Shown piece after piece: positions 16,542 through 25,217 of a stretch of DNA of 64,000 nucleotides (the stretch's first letter is position 1; each line of letters starts with the position of its first letter). The notes beneath the pieces were generated by a model, which saw only the letters and a list, made by a program, of their open reading frames with translations, searched no databases and was not told the DNA's origin. Made by a program: the position numbers and the translations under genes. Source of the DNA: a bacterium SCSIO 12827. GTDB lineage: Bacteria > Pseudomonadota > Alphaproteobacteria > Rhodospirillales > Casp-alpha2. The stretch covers positions 806,001-870,000 of the forward strand of contig CP073746.1 in NCBI GenBank assembly GCA_024397995.1, read 5' to 3'.

Positions 16542-16841
16542 ATGAACAACTTGACTGACACGATCTTGAAAACCCGCACTCCGTTCTATGCCATGGCGTT
16601 CGTGGCCTTGCTTGGTTTTTCCGGTGCCAATGGCGCACAAGCAGCCGAGTATCAGGAAGATTCCTCGATCATCACTGAACCGGCACATGCCCATGGCGAG
16701 AGCCATATCCATGACGCCCAGCCGTTGAAGAAGGCGGCAGAGTATCAGGAAGGATCTTCGGTTGTTACTGAGACGGCAAGTTCAGATGGGATGTCCCACA
16801 TCCATGAAAACGAGTCGTTGGACCAACGTGCAGGAGACTGA
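16542..16841 (+). CDS. exported His-rich protein with two 31-residue repeats
   Basis: A 99-residue protein of unknown family. AAGGAGA precedes the ATG at 16542. After a signal peptide (about residues 1-33) the mature protein consists of two tandem 31-residue repeats (34-64 and 65-95), each opening AAEYQE and SS(I/V)(I/V)TE and containing SHIH; the first adds HAHGESHIHD. The acidic, His-rich repeats suggest periplasmic divalent-metal binding. It shares the TTGTGAC element with the porin and lies directly before the Czc-type region. Function is inferred only from composition and location. Confidence 0.7.
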   Translation: MNNLTDTILKTRTPFYAMAFVALLGFSGANGAQAAEYQEDSSIITEPAHAHGESHIHDAQPLKKAAEYQEGSSVVTETASSDGMSHIHENESLDQRAGD

Positions 16842-16867
16842 GCGTTTATCAAAGCTTTGTGCGAGAG

Positions 16868-16893
16868 CGGGGGCTGTTACAGGCCCCCGTTTC
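16868..16893 (+). terminator. terminator after the His-rich protein
   Basis: CGGGGGC (16868-16874) pairs with GCCCCCG (16883-16889) across an eight-base loop, followed by TTTCT. It lies 26 bases after the stop. Confidence 0.7.
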
Positions 16894-17097
16894 TGCTGGA
16901 AAACCGTTGAAGCAGCCTATGTATGACATCTGGCTGCATGATGCCCTGGGATCTAAATTATCTACCTACCGCAGTAACAAATCTGTGCTGTTTCGATTTT
17001 ATTGTCTGCGAACGGTTCGGAAGTAGTTTGCATAATCTATCTACTTTGTAGTCGGTTCACGGAAAAATCTTGACCTACCATTGAGGCCGAGCCTTAT

Positions 17098-17445
17098 ATG
17101 CTCCAGATGATGCAAGTAATTTCCAATTTGCCAGCCAAAAGACTCCTTTTGGTGCTCGTCCTGGTCAGCATTACGGTGCTGAACGCAACAGCCTTTATTG
17201 GTGTGTCGGATGAGGGGAATGCTGGCGAATTGGTATTCGCAGCCCACTTAGGTCATCCAGAAACTGAAAACCAGCATGCGGACGAGCATGATGATTCGTG
17301 TCATTTTTTGACCCATCACCTTACGTGGTGTGACGGCGATAAAGGCTATGCCACATGGCTGGACAGCGAGGACGCCCCGGAAACCATCTTGGTGAGTAAG
17401 GCCGGGTTGGCTTCATTCGGATTTTATCGCCCACCCATAATTTGA
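17098..17445 (+). CDS. small exported His-rich protein preceding the Czc-type operon
   Basis: A 115-residue protein whose family I do not recognise. It has an N-terminal hydrophobic signal (LLLVLVLVSITVLNATAF) and a His/Asp-rich core (HPETENQHADEHDDSCHFLTHH) that looks like a metal-binding patch. It resembles in size and placement the small CzcI-like proteins at the head of cobalt-zinc-cadmium operons, but no motif confirms this. The start codon is an ATG or the nearby internal Met at residue 4; no strong ribosome site is seen. It precedes the outer-membrane gene by about 80 bases. Confidence 0.55.
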   Translation: MLQMMQVISNLPAKRLLLVLVLVSITVLNATAFIGVSDEGNAGELVFAAHLGHPETENQHADEHDDSCHFLTHHLTWCDGDKGYATWLDSEDAPETILVSKAGLASFGFYRPPII

Positions 17446-17526
17446 GTTTCCATGCATTGCAATTAACTGCGCAGGCCCCAGGGCCGTGCGTTGTCGTTCA
17501 TTCGTGCCCACATTGGAATCTCAAAC

Positions 17527-18747
17527 ATGCTCAATATCAATCGGGTGGCCACAGCGCTTGTGCTTGTGGTTGCAGCCCTGGTGCCAATGCCGTTGACTGC
17601 TCAGCAGCCTCAGCCATTAGGCGCCTTCATCGATCAAACGATTAATCTCCACCCGGCAATTCGCGCGGCGGAAAAGAACCTGGCCAAAGCCAAAGCGTCG
17701 GCAAATGCTGCGGGGCAATATCCGTACAATCCAGAATTTGAAGCCGGCTACGAAGAAACTGCAGAAAAATCCAGAGAATTTGGCCTGTCTCAGACGATCG
17801 ACGCCTGGGGCAGACGTGGCGCTGCAGAGGCGCAGGCAATAGCGGAAATCGAGATCGCACGCGCGGAATTTGATCTGGTGCGGACGGATCTGCTCGAAGC
17901 CTTGCTCCGAGCATTGGGCGCTAATCGGGAGCAGATCGCCCTCCGGCAGTTGGCGGAAAAGCGACTCAACTTAAGTGATCGGTTTCTTACCTTGATTCGA
18001 AAGTTTGCGGCTGCCGGTGATATTGGCAGCGCAGATGTTCTGACGGCTGAAGTCGGGCGTTCTAGTGCCGAACTTCAGGTCGCCGCCGCAAAAGCTGCCG
18101 TTGCGAACGCTCAGTCCGAGCTCATTGCCTTGGTGGGTGAGCAAAGAAACGTTTGGCCGGGACCCGTCGAAATTATTGGAAGAGCATTGGATGAGCTTTC
18201 CGCTGACGTTGAAAAAACACCCGAGATGATTATGACCCGCGCGACGTTGAACGCGAGTAAAGCGGGTATCCAAGTTGCCGAGAAACTCTGGATGCCGGAT
18301 CCGACAATTGGCGTGCGGGTTGGAAAGGACGGAGACTCCGATCTTTTCGGGGTTTCCTTTTCCGTTCCCCTTCCTGTCTGGAATCGCGGGTCAGCCGAAA
18401 AAATTGCTGCCTCCGAAGACGCGGCAAGCAAAGAGTTCTTGGTGGCGGAAACACGAAGAAGGCTCAACGCACGTCTTGCCACAGCGGTTGTGAATTTGCG
18501 TTCCGCAAGTGATGCGGTGGCACATTGGCGGTCAGTTGCTCGGCCGACGATCGCCCGTCAGGAGGCGCTTCTCAAACGTCTTTCGGAGGCGCGTGAAATT
18601 GGTGCTCTGGAATACCTGCAACAACTCGACCGCCTCCTGGAGACCGAGGCATTGGGTATCGAACTGGAACAATCTCTTTGGAGCGCATGGATCGATCGCC
18701 TGCGCGCCGGCGCCAATCTTCTGGCCTGGATGGAGGAATTGAAATGA
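17527..18747 (+). CDS. czcC: TolC-family outer-membrane efflux protein (CzcC-like)
   Basis: A 406-residue outer-membrane channel of a tripartite metal efflux system. The ATG at 17527 has GGAA ahead of it and starts a signal peptide; the frame opens at a TTG at 17491. Long alternating helices with Ala/Glu-rich repeats (AIRAAEKNLAKAKASANAAG, and PNPEFEAGYEE-like start of the barrel) are typical of CzcC. The stop overlaps the start of the fusion-protein gene. It is likely to serve the Czc pump immediately downstream and perhaps the Cus pump, which has no channel gene in the window. Confidence 0.88.
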   Translation: MLNINRVATALVLVVAALVPMPLTAQQPQPLGAFIDQTINLHPAIRAAEKNLAKAKASANAAGQYPYNPEFEAGYEETAEKSREFGLSQTIDAWGRRGAAEAQAIAEIEIARAEFDLVRTDLLEALLRALGANREQIALRQLAEKRLNLSDRFLTLIRKFAAAGDIGSADVLTAEVGRSSAELQVAAAKAAVANAQSELIALVGEQRNVWPGPVEIIGRALDELSADVEKTPEMIMTRATLNASKAGIQVAEKLWMPDPTIGVRVGKDGDSDLFGVSFSVPLPVWNRGSAEKIAASEDAASKEFLVAETRRRLNARLATAVVNLRSASDAVAHWRSVARPTIARQEALLKRLSEAREIGALEYLQQLDRLLETEALGIELEQSLWSAWIDRLRAGANLLAWMEELK

Positions 18748-20024
18748 AGAACAAGAATTTAATGATCTCGGCCTGTCTTGCTGGGTTGATTTTTTTCACT
18801 CCGGCGATGGTCCTCGGCGCTGGTTCCCATGATCACAGTTCTGAAGAGAGCAAGGTGGAGCACCGGAAGCCCGAAAATGCTGCGCCTCCCCCTGCCGCGC
18901 AGAAACCGGAAAGGGGGGATCATTCGGGCAAGGAGCCTGATGGAGATCATGCGGAAGGAGAAAAACCGCATGGAAGCAGTGGGCATGAAGAAGAAAAAGA
19001 GGAGAAAGGTGTCTCCCTATCAAAGGTCCAACTCCGAGAGGCCGGTGTGGTCGTTCTCCCGCTTCGGCCAGTGCAACTGCCTTCCCAGATCAAAGTCCCT
19101 GGCGAGGTGCGTCTAAACCAGTACAAAACCCGTATTGTTACACCGCGGATCACGGCGATGGCACTGAAGCGGGAAGCGGTCATGGGGCAACAGGTCCGAA
19201 AAGGCGACGTCCTCGCGACTCTGTTCAGCGTCGAGATGGCCCAGGCCCAAGGCGAATACATTGTCGCTTATGCCGAATGGAAACGGGTCCGTAGCATTGG
19301 AGAAAAAATCGTCTCTGAGAAACGCGCGACCGAGGCGCGCGTGACCTTGCAACAAGCAAGGGCCCGTTTGATTGCTTATGGCTTGACGACAGGTCAAATA
19401 GCGGCGCTGTCAGACCAAGGCTCTTTGAAAACGCCGGGGCAATTTGACATTCTCGCTGATCAAGATGGCTTGATCGTGGTGGATGACTTTCTGGCCGGAC
19501 AGGTCATCGAACCAGGTACGCCCATGTACAAGCTAACCGATCCGGAATCGAGATGGGTCGAAGCCAGGATCAGCCCTTCCGAGGCGCGGTTTGTTGAAAT
19601 AGGTGGTCGGGTCCGCATCGAGACAGGTTCAGCAGATGCCCAAGTGTATGAGGGGCAAATCCTGCAGGTCGAACAACAAGTGGATGAGAAAACCCGAACC
19701 TTGGGAGTGCGGATCGAAGTCGTTGACCTGCAGCGACAATTGCGTCCGGGGCAATTTGTCAGGGTTTCTCTAAACGGCGGTGGGCACGAGAGTGTTTTGG
19801 CATTGCCGAAAAGGGCCGTGCTGCGCGGTCCCGATGGAGATTGGACGGTATTTCAACAGGTGTCGGCCGAGAGATTCGAGCCGGTGGAGATACGAGTCGT
19901 CCGCGAAACTGCCGGAATGGTGGTCTTTGAAGGCGTCCCGGCCGGTGCCAAGGTGGTGACTGAAGGTGCTTTCTTCGTTCAGTCGGAACTCGCGAAGAGC
20001 GGGTTCAGCGTTCACAACCACTGA
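18744..20024 (+). CDS. czcB: CzcB-type membrane-fusion protein
   Basis: A 426-residue periplasmic adaptor. GGAGG precedes the ATG at 18744, which overlaps the czcC stop. A signal peptide is followed by a low-complexity His/Glu/Lys-rich segment (about residues 27-95, with SHDHSSEE, GDHSGKEPDGDH, SSGHEEEKEEKG) that probably binds metal. Then come the barrel-sandwich and helical hairpin domains (VMGQQVRKGDVLATLFSVEM) and a C-terminal barrel ending VVTEGAFFVQSEL. Substrate is probably Zn, Cd, Co or Ni; the His-rich segment fits these better than copper. Confidence 0.9.
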   Translation: MKNKNLMISACLAGLIFFTPAMVLGAGSHDHSSEESKVEHRKPENAAPPPAAQKPERGDHSGKEPDGDHAEGEKPHGSSGHEEEKEEKGVSLSKVQLREAGVVVLPLRPVQLPSQIKVPGEVRLNQYKTRIVTPRITAMALKREAVMGQQVRKGDVLATLFSVEMAQAQGEYIVAYAEWKRVRSIGEKIVSEKRATEARVTLQQARARLIAYGLTTGQIAALSDQGSLKTPGQFDILADQDGLIVVDDFLAGQVIEPGTPMYKLTDPESRWVEARISPSEARFVEIGGRVRIETGSADAQVYEGQILQVEQQVDEKTRTLGVRIEVVDLQRQLRPGQFVRVSLNGGGHESVLALPKRAVLRGPDGDWTVFQQVSAERFEPVEIRVVRETAGMVVFEGVPAGAKVVTEGAFFVQSELAKSGFSVHNH

Positions 20025-20043
20025 TCAGCAGGAAGCCAGAAAT

Positions 20044-23000
20044 ATGTTGAATAAGATCATCGACCTTGGGATTCAGGGGCGGCTGCTCGTCGTCCTGGCC
20101 CTGTTTGGAATTATGGCCGGAGCTGCAATCCTGCTGCCCCGCCTGAACCTTGATGCATTCCCGGATGTTACAAACGTCCAAGTCTCGATCAATACAGAAG
20201 CACGCGGGCTTGCCGCCGAAGAAGTCGAGCAACTCATTACCTACCCGATCGAGGCAGTGATGTACTCGATGCCGGATGTCTCGGAAGTCCGCTCAATCTC
20301 GAAATCCGGGCTTTCGGTTGTCACCGTTGTCTTCGCTGAAGGGACCGACATCTATTTTGCGCGCCAGCTTACGTTTGAACGCTTGCAGGCGGCAAAGGAA
20401 CAAATCCCGGAAGGTATAGGATCGCCTGAAATGGGGCCGAACACGAGCGGCTTGGGGCAGGTGTTTCAATATGTCCTTCGTTCTGAGGCGGAAGACGCTT
20501 TCGACGTCACGGCATTGCGTAGTCTGAATGACTGGGTCGTGAAGCTGTTACTCATGCCCGTGGATGGCATCACGGAAGTTTTGTCTTTCGGCGGAGAGGT
20601 TCGCCAGTACCAAGTGCAGGTCAATCCCGAAAGGTTGCTGTCCTACGGCCTGCATGTCCGCGAAGTTCAAGAAGCGATTGAAAACAACAATCGTAACGCG
20701 GGTGGATGGTTCATGGACCGGGGGCAGGAGCAGCTTGTCATCCGGGGTGTTGGCTGGGTGCGAAGCGAACAAGATGGTCTGCGGGATATCGGCAACATAC
20801 CACTCAAGGAGGAAGACGGTGTCGTTGTCCGGGTGAAGGACATCGCAAACGTCGCCTTTGGGAATGAGATTCGGCAAGGTGCTGTATCGATGACCGCACG
20901 ATCCACCGAAGGGGCGCCAGTCCAATACGGGGAAGTTGTCACCGGTATCGTCCTGAAGCGGACGGGGGCGAACACAAAGGCAACCATCGACGGTGTGAAG
21001 ACGCGGTTGCCGATCATTCAGAATGCCCTTCCCAAGGGCGTTCTGCTGGAACCCATCTATGATCAATCCGATCTGATCACAAAAGCAGTGGAGACGGTTA
21101 CGCGTGCCTTGGTCGAGGCCTTTGCATTGATCGTCGTGATCTTACTTTTGTTTTTGATGAACCTGCGGGCCTCGCTTTTGGTTCTGGTCTCCGTTCCGGT
21201 GTCAATCGGCTTGGCCTTGATGGCCATGGCTTATTGGGGGGTGTCCGCCAATCTGATGTCGCTCGGCGGATTGACGATCGCGATCGGCATGATGGTCGAC
21301 GGCTCCGTCGTGATGATGGAAAACATCTTCAAGCATCTGACCTCCCATGGCGAGGGGAGTGAACCCCGAACGTTGGGGCAGGAGCCTCATGCCTTGCGCT
21401 TAAGGGTTCAAGAGGCCGCCAAAGAAGTCGGCCGGCCGGTTTTCTTCGCCGTCCTCATCATTATCGTGGTGTTCGCGCCGTTGTTCAGCCTTGAAGGGGT
21501 AGAAGGAAAACTCTTTCAGCCTATGGCGACTTCAATCGTTTTGGCCATGATGGCATCGCTTGTCGTCGCGCTGATTGTCATTCCTGCTTTGGCGACTTAT
21601 GCCTTCAGTAAACCGGTCAAACATCGCGACAGCCCTATTTTCAAGCCGATTGAGTCAACTTACAGGTGGGGCCTTGCCAGAGCACTGAACAATCGTATTG
21701 CCGTGACTTTGGTGGCGCTTGCGATCTTCCTTGGGTCTCTTGCCACGGTTCCATACTTGGGAACGGAGTTCGTGCCGGAGCTAGAGGAGGGCACTCTCAA
21801 CGTTCGCGTAACTCTGGGGCCGTCCGTGAGTCTCGATACGTCTCTCGAGGTCGCAAAAAAACTTGAACGAAAACTCATCGACTTCCCGGAAGTTACTTAC
21901 GTTTCCGCACGCGTCGGTCGGCCGGAACTTGGGGGGGATCCGGAACCCGTTTCCAACATTGAGTTATTGGTCGGGCTCTTGCCTGTAGATCAATGGACGT
22001 CCGCCAGTGACCGCAAGGGATTGCAGGCCCTGATGGAGGACAAGATGTCTGTTCACCCTGGTCTCCTGTTTTCTTTCTCACAACCCATCGCAACCCGCGT
22101 AGATGAATTGCTTTCGGGCGTAAAAGCCCAGCTGGCGGTGAAACTGTTCGGCCCGGACCTGGATGTCCTGGCCAGAAAGGGACAGGAGATCGAGGCATTC
22201 ATGAAGACCGTGAACGGCACGCGTGACGTCGCGATGGAACAGGTCGTCGGGGAAGCCCAACTGGTGGTTAGCCCGGATCGGGATCAACTGGCGCGTTACG
22301 GTATTCCTGTTAGTCAGGTGATGGACTTGGTTGCCGACGCCATTGGTGGCGTTTCGGCGGGGCAGGTGATCAGCGGGAACGAACGCTACGACATCTACAT
22401 CCGGTTAGCGCAGGAATTTAGGGACAGTACGGAGGCAATATCTGGTCTTGTCCTCCAAGCGCCCAGTGGCGGGTGGGTTCGCCTTCGGGATGTTGCATCC
22501 GTGGAAATCATTAGCGGCCCTCCACAGATTCGAAGGGACGATGTGCAAAGGCGCGTTGTGATCCAGGCGAATGTCGAAGGCCGTGATATGGGGGGGCTTG
22601 TCGCCGAACTTGAGAAACGGATCCCGGAGTCCGTCGAACTTCCACCGGGGTATTCTGTGGTGTTCGGTGGACAGTTCGAGAACCAACGCCGCGCACAAGA
22701 ACGCCTGACTATCGTCGTTCCACTATCTTTGTGCCTGATCTTCTTGTTGCTGTTCTTCGCCTTCGGATCCGTTGGCCAGTCTTTCCTGATCATGGTGAAC
22801 GTGCCTTTGGCGTTGATCGGTGGAATCTTCTCGTTGTTCCTGACAGGACAATTCCTGTCGGTCCCAGGATCAATTGGGTTTATCGCATTGTTTGGCGTGG
22901 CTGTCCTGAATGGTGTGGTGATGGTCAACGCCATCAATCAGAACATCCTTGGGGGTATGAAACCTGACGAGGCCGTGTATCAGGGCGCCTTGTCGCGCCT

Positions 23001-23241
23001 CCGCCCTGTTCTGATGACGGCATTGATCGCTGCGTTGGGCCTGATCCCGATGTTGCTTTCAACCGGAGTTGGTTCCGAAGTTCAACGGCCCTTGGCGACC
23101 GTGGTGGTCGGAGGGCTGCTCAGCTCAACACTCCTGACCTTACTTCTCCTTCCTGCGCTCTACATGTGGTTCTCGCGCGGCATGCTCCGTTATTGGCGGC
23201 GCACTCATCAGTCCAACTTTCAAACCTCGGAGGTAATGTGA
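20044..23241 (+). CDS. czcA: CzcA-type heavy-metal RND efflux pump
   Basis: A 1065-residue inner-membrane RND pump with twelve helices and two large periplasmic loops, complete in length for the HME family. The N-terminus (MLNKIIDLGIQGRLLVV), LDAFPDVTNVQVSINTEA, and the helix-4 motif GMMVDGSVVMMEN are diagnostic; the Asp and Glu there carry protons. The periplasmic segment RVGRPELGGDPEPVSNIEL is typical of divalent-cation Czc/Nco pumps. It lies 20 bases after czcB and its stop overlaps the lipoprotein start. It differs clearly from the partial pump at the left end of the window. Confidence 0.94.
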   Translation: MLNKIIDLGIQGRLLVVLALFGIMAGAAILLPRLNLDAFPDVTNVQVSINTEARGLAAEEVEQLITYPIEAVMYSMPDVSEVRSISKSGLSVVTVVFAEGTDIYFARQLTFERLQAAKEQIPEGIGSPEMGPNTSGLGQVFQYVLRSEAEDAFDVTALRSLNDWVVKLLLMPVDGITEVLSFGGEVRQYQVQVNPERLLSYGLHVREVQEAIENNNRNAGGWFMDRGQEQLVIRGVGWVRSEQDGLRDIGNIPLKEEDGVVVRVKDIANVAFGNEIRQGAVSMTARSTEGAPVQYGEVVTGIVLKRTGANTKATIDGVKTRLPIIQNALPKGVLLEPIYDQSDLITKAVETVTRALVEAFALIVVILLLFLMNLRASLLVLVSVPVSIGLALMAMAYWGVSANLMSLGGLTIAIGMMVDGSVVMMENIFKHLTSHGEGSEPRTLGQEPHALRLRVQEAAKEVGRPVFFAVLIIIVVFAPLFSLEGVEGKLFQPMATSIVLAMMASLVVALIVIPALATYAFSKPVKHRDSPIFKPIESTYRWGLARALNNRIAVTLVALAIFLGSLATVPYLGTEFVPELEEGTLNVRVTLGPSVSLDTSLEVAKKLERKLIDFPEVTYVSARVGRPELGGDPEPVSNIELLVGLLPVDQWTSASDRKGLQALMEDKMSVHPGLLFSFSQPIATRVDELLSGVKAQLAVKLFGPDLDVLARKGQEIEAFMKTVNGTRDVAMEQVVGEAQLVVSPDRDQLARYGIPVSQVMDLVADAIGGVSAGQVISGNERYDIYIRLAQEFRDSTEAISGLVLQAPSGGWVRLRDVASVEIISGPPQIRRDDVQRRVVIQANVEGRDMGGLVAELEKRIPESVELPPGYSVVFGGQFENQRRAQERLTIVVPLSLCLIFLLLFFAFGSVGQSFLIMVNVPLALIGGIFSLFLTGQFLSVPGSIGFIALFGVAVLNGVVMVNAINQNILGGMKPDEAVYQGALSRLRPVLMTALIAALGLIPMLLSTGVGSEVQRPLATVVVGGLLSSTLLTLLLLPALYMWFSRGMLRYWRRTHQSNFQTSEVM

Positions 23242-23678
23242 TGCGTAAATTTTATCCTGTGACAGCTGCTGTAATTGGAGCCGTTCTTTTGAGCGGATGT
23301 GCCTCCAATAGCCAAGAGATCACAATGAAGGGGGGGCTCTCAATCAAGGTTGAGAATACTGCCAAGACCGAAATCGACATGGTCAAAGTATGGAAAACAG
23401 AGGATGGCGACGTCATCCTCACTGGCCGAGTTGTACAGCGTGGGTACGGGCGCTTGATCAGAGGCCATGTCGATGTCGAATTCGTTGGGAGAGGCAAGCA
23501 AGTGCCACGAAAATATATCGGCGAAATTGAACGCGCTATTTCGATCACTAAGCACTTCAAGCGAGCAAACTTTGATTCCAATTTAGGAGTCTTGGAATTG
23601 GCAGAAGGGAAATTGAACGTGCGTTACCATGAAGAAGCTCACCAACTCGAGCCGATGGAACTGAAGAAGAATACGTGA
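23241..23678 (+). CDS. lipoprotein encoded after the Czc pump
   Basis: A 145-residue protein with a lipobox (VLLSGC, Cys20) starting MRKFYPVTAAVIG. The rest forms short beta strands without metal motifs that I recognise (VWKTEDGDVILTGRVVQRG, HVDVEFVGRG). The ATG shares its first base with the czcA stop and GGAGG lies just before it, so it is translated with the pump. Function is unknown; its position suggests an accessory to the efflux complex at an envelope membrane. Confidence 0.7.
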   Translation: MRKFYPVTAAVIGAVLLSGCASNSQEITMKGGLSIKVENTAKTEIDMVKVWKTEDGDVILTGRVVQRGYGRLIRGHVDVEFVGRGKQVPRKYIGEIERAISITKHFKRANFDSNLGVLELAEGKLNVRYHEEAHQLEPMELKKNT

Positions 23679-23711
23679 TCGATTTTGAAAACTGAATCTT
23701 TTGAAATATCG

Positions 23712-23745
23712 AGAGGCCTGCATTTCACGGGCCTCTTTTTCTTCT
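23712..23745 (+). terminator. terminator of the Czc-type operon
   Basis: AGAGGCC and GGCCTCT form a seven-pair stem with an 11-base loop, followed by a T-rich run (TTTTCTTCT). Confidence 0.85.
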
Positions 23746-24132
23746 AATGTATTCTAACGTACGTTATGCGATTGCAAGTAACAGAAGGGGAACAAAGAAA
23801 GTATATGATAGAATAATTATGTTCTGCAGGGGTTCAGATTTCCGGGCTGATTCCAGTCTAAGTAAAATCACGACCTTTATTTCTTAATCCGGGCGCATTT
23901 CTGCGTTGATTTTGCAGCCGCGTCTGTTTTCATAAGTAAACCGTCTGTATTCTGTTGAATATTATTAAAAATGTATCCGCAGGCGAAATCTCCGTCTCGT
24001 CTGTCGCGACTAGTGTTATCAAAAACTAGGAGTAAAGTCAGACGTCTGGGCAGTAGGAAGTGGGGCATTGATAGTTGGCGTACCGCAGCGATACCGCGGC
24101 CTGGCTGAAGTACGGCCCGTCTAGAAAAGAAT
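23746..24132. other. AT-richer gap between metal region and accessory block
   Basis: About 390 bases with no supported gene, RNA or promoter. The base composition is lower in GC than the flanks. It marks the transition from the metal operons to the defence-like block and could hold a mobile-element boundary, but I see no insertion-sequence ends. Confidence 0.4.
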
Positions 24133-24705
24133 TTACAAAAGGTGGTTGCTAACTCCGAACCCGAGCAGTTCCAGGCCAGCGATCAATGAGATTAAATAAG
24201 GCAACAAGTATTCAGTGAAATTTGATGTCTGTAGGCTGACTGGAATGAACGCTACGGCGCGATAAAACCAATACCAACCGCGAACCAGGATCTTCTCATC
24301 GGATGGGGTGCCTCTTTGCCTAAGCCGCAGTTTGAAGATCAGGCCGTTCGAATCGCGTTGAATGAGGTCTGCGCTTTCATAAACTTCCCGCTGGGGATCG
24401 ACATATTTCCGATTGACGTACGCATGGCAGCGTTCATTCGCCCACATTTCACAGGCCATCAGGTAGCGCGATATGCCTTCGATTTCGCGGCAGGCGGTAT
24501 AGTAACGCCAGAGAAGATAGACAAAGGCGATAGAAATTGCCGTGGTGACTATCTCAGGATTTTTTATCTCAATGTGGTTGCCGAAGAGGTTGACATTCTT
24601 GATCTCAAGTCCCGCAGCCTCATAGAACGTCGTGATGATCGACACACCGATCAGGTTTCGCCTTTGCCTCCTGAAGAAATCCTGCTTGCCGGTGTCGTTA
24701 TTCAT
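24133..24705 (-). CDS. membrane protein of unknown function downstream of the STAND gene
   Basis: A 190-residue protein with three likely membrane segments: about residues 53-72 (TTAISIAFVYLLWRYYTA), 143-160, and 165-186. A charged soluble stretch lies between the first and second. No family is recognised; the opening FFRRQRRNLIGVSI resembles small membrane proteins I associate with accessory regions, but this is impressionistic. It is on the same strand as the large STAND gene, with one small gene between, so it could be a partner or membrane effector. Base composition is poorer in GC than the core region. Confidence 0.55.
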   Translation of the reverse strand: MNNDTGKQDFFRRQRRNLIGVSIITTFYEAAGLEIKNVNLFGNHIEIKNPEIVTTAISIAFVYLLWRYYTACREIEGISRYLMACEMWANERCHAYVNRKYVDPQREVYESADLIQRDSNGLIFKLRLRQRGTPSDEKILVRGWYWFYRAVAFIPVSLQTSNFTEYLLPYLISLIAGLELLGFGVSNHLL

Positions 24706-24721
24706 CTATCGGCACTGGCTC

Positions 24722-24973
24722 CTAACCTGGAAGTCTTCCCGCGTAGAACGTCCTGACTCGCTCAAGTTGCTTGGGTTTATCCGTTGGCCAACCAGGGGCC
24801 TGGTCGAGATACGCACTGGCGTGGTCAAGTGCGTCAGCCAGACTCAGTCCTGCGTTTTGTGCTGCGTCCAGGTATTCGTTGGCTCGTTTCTCATCGAAAG
24901 CATGTACGGCAAAGGGGGCGGTCTGGTGAGCGAAACCACCGCCTATGAGTCGAATCCACTCGCTCCTTTCCAT
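24722..24973 (-). CDS. 83-residue protein of unknown function
   Basis: Start chosen at 24973 because AGATAGGAG precedes it; an upstream ATG at 25003 is an alternative. The sequence is soluble and helical (EKRANEYLDAAQNAGLSLAD), with no motif I recognise. It ends 17 bases before the membrane-protein gene and is on the same strand as the STAND gene some 245 bases upstream. It may be the linker of a three-gene set. Confidence 0.5.
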   Translation of the reverse strand: MERSEWIRLIGGGFAHQTAPFAVHAFDEKRANEYLDAAQNAGLSLADALDHASAYLDQAPGWPTDKPKQLERVRTFYAGRLPG

Positions 24974-25217
24974 CGGGGCGGGTCTCCTATCTAAAATTTC
25001 CATTGAACGTCTTTTACGTGTGCGGCGATAAACATTCCATAAATAATAAGGCCGGCGCATTTCACCCCTGATACTCTAGCGTAGGGCAGGATAGCAAAGG
25101 TAAGAAGGCTCCGGACTAAGGCCCCCTTTGGGAGACGTTTAGATGTCTCGTTCAGCGCGAGGGCAGCGCCCTTAGAATTCGTGTGAGGGATCAAAGCCGA
25201 AGGACACGCCAATGCGC

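Noticed and set aside
24991-25212. 73-codon frame just after the STAND gene
   Set aside because: TTG start without ribosome site and no family; it may be chance.
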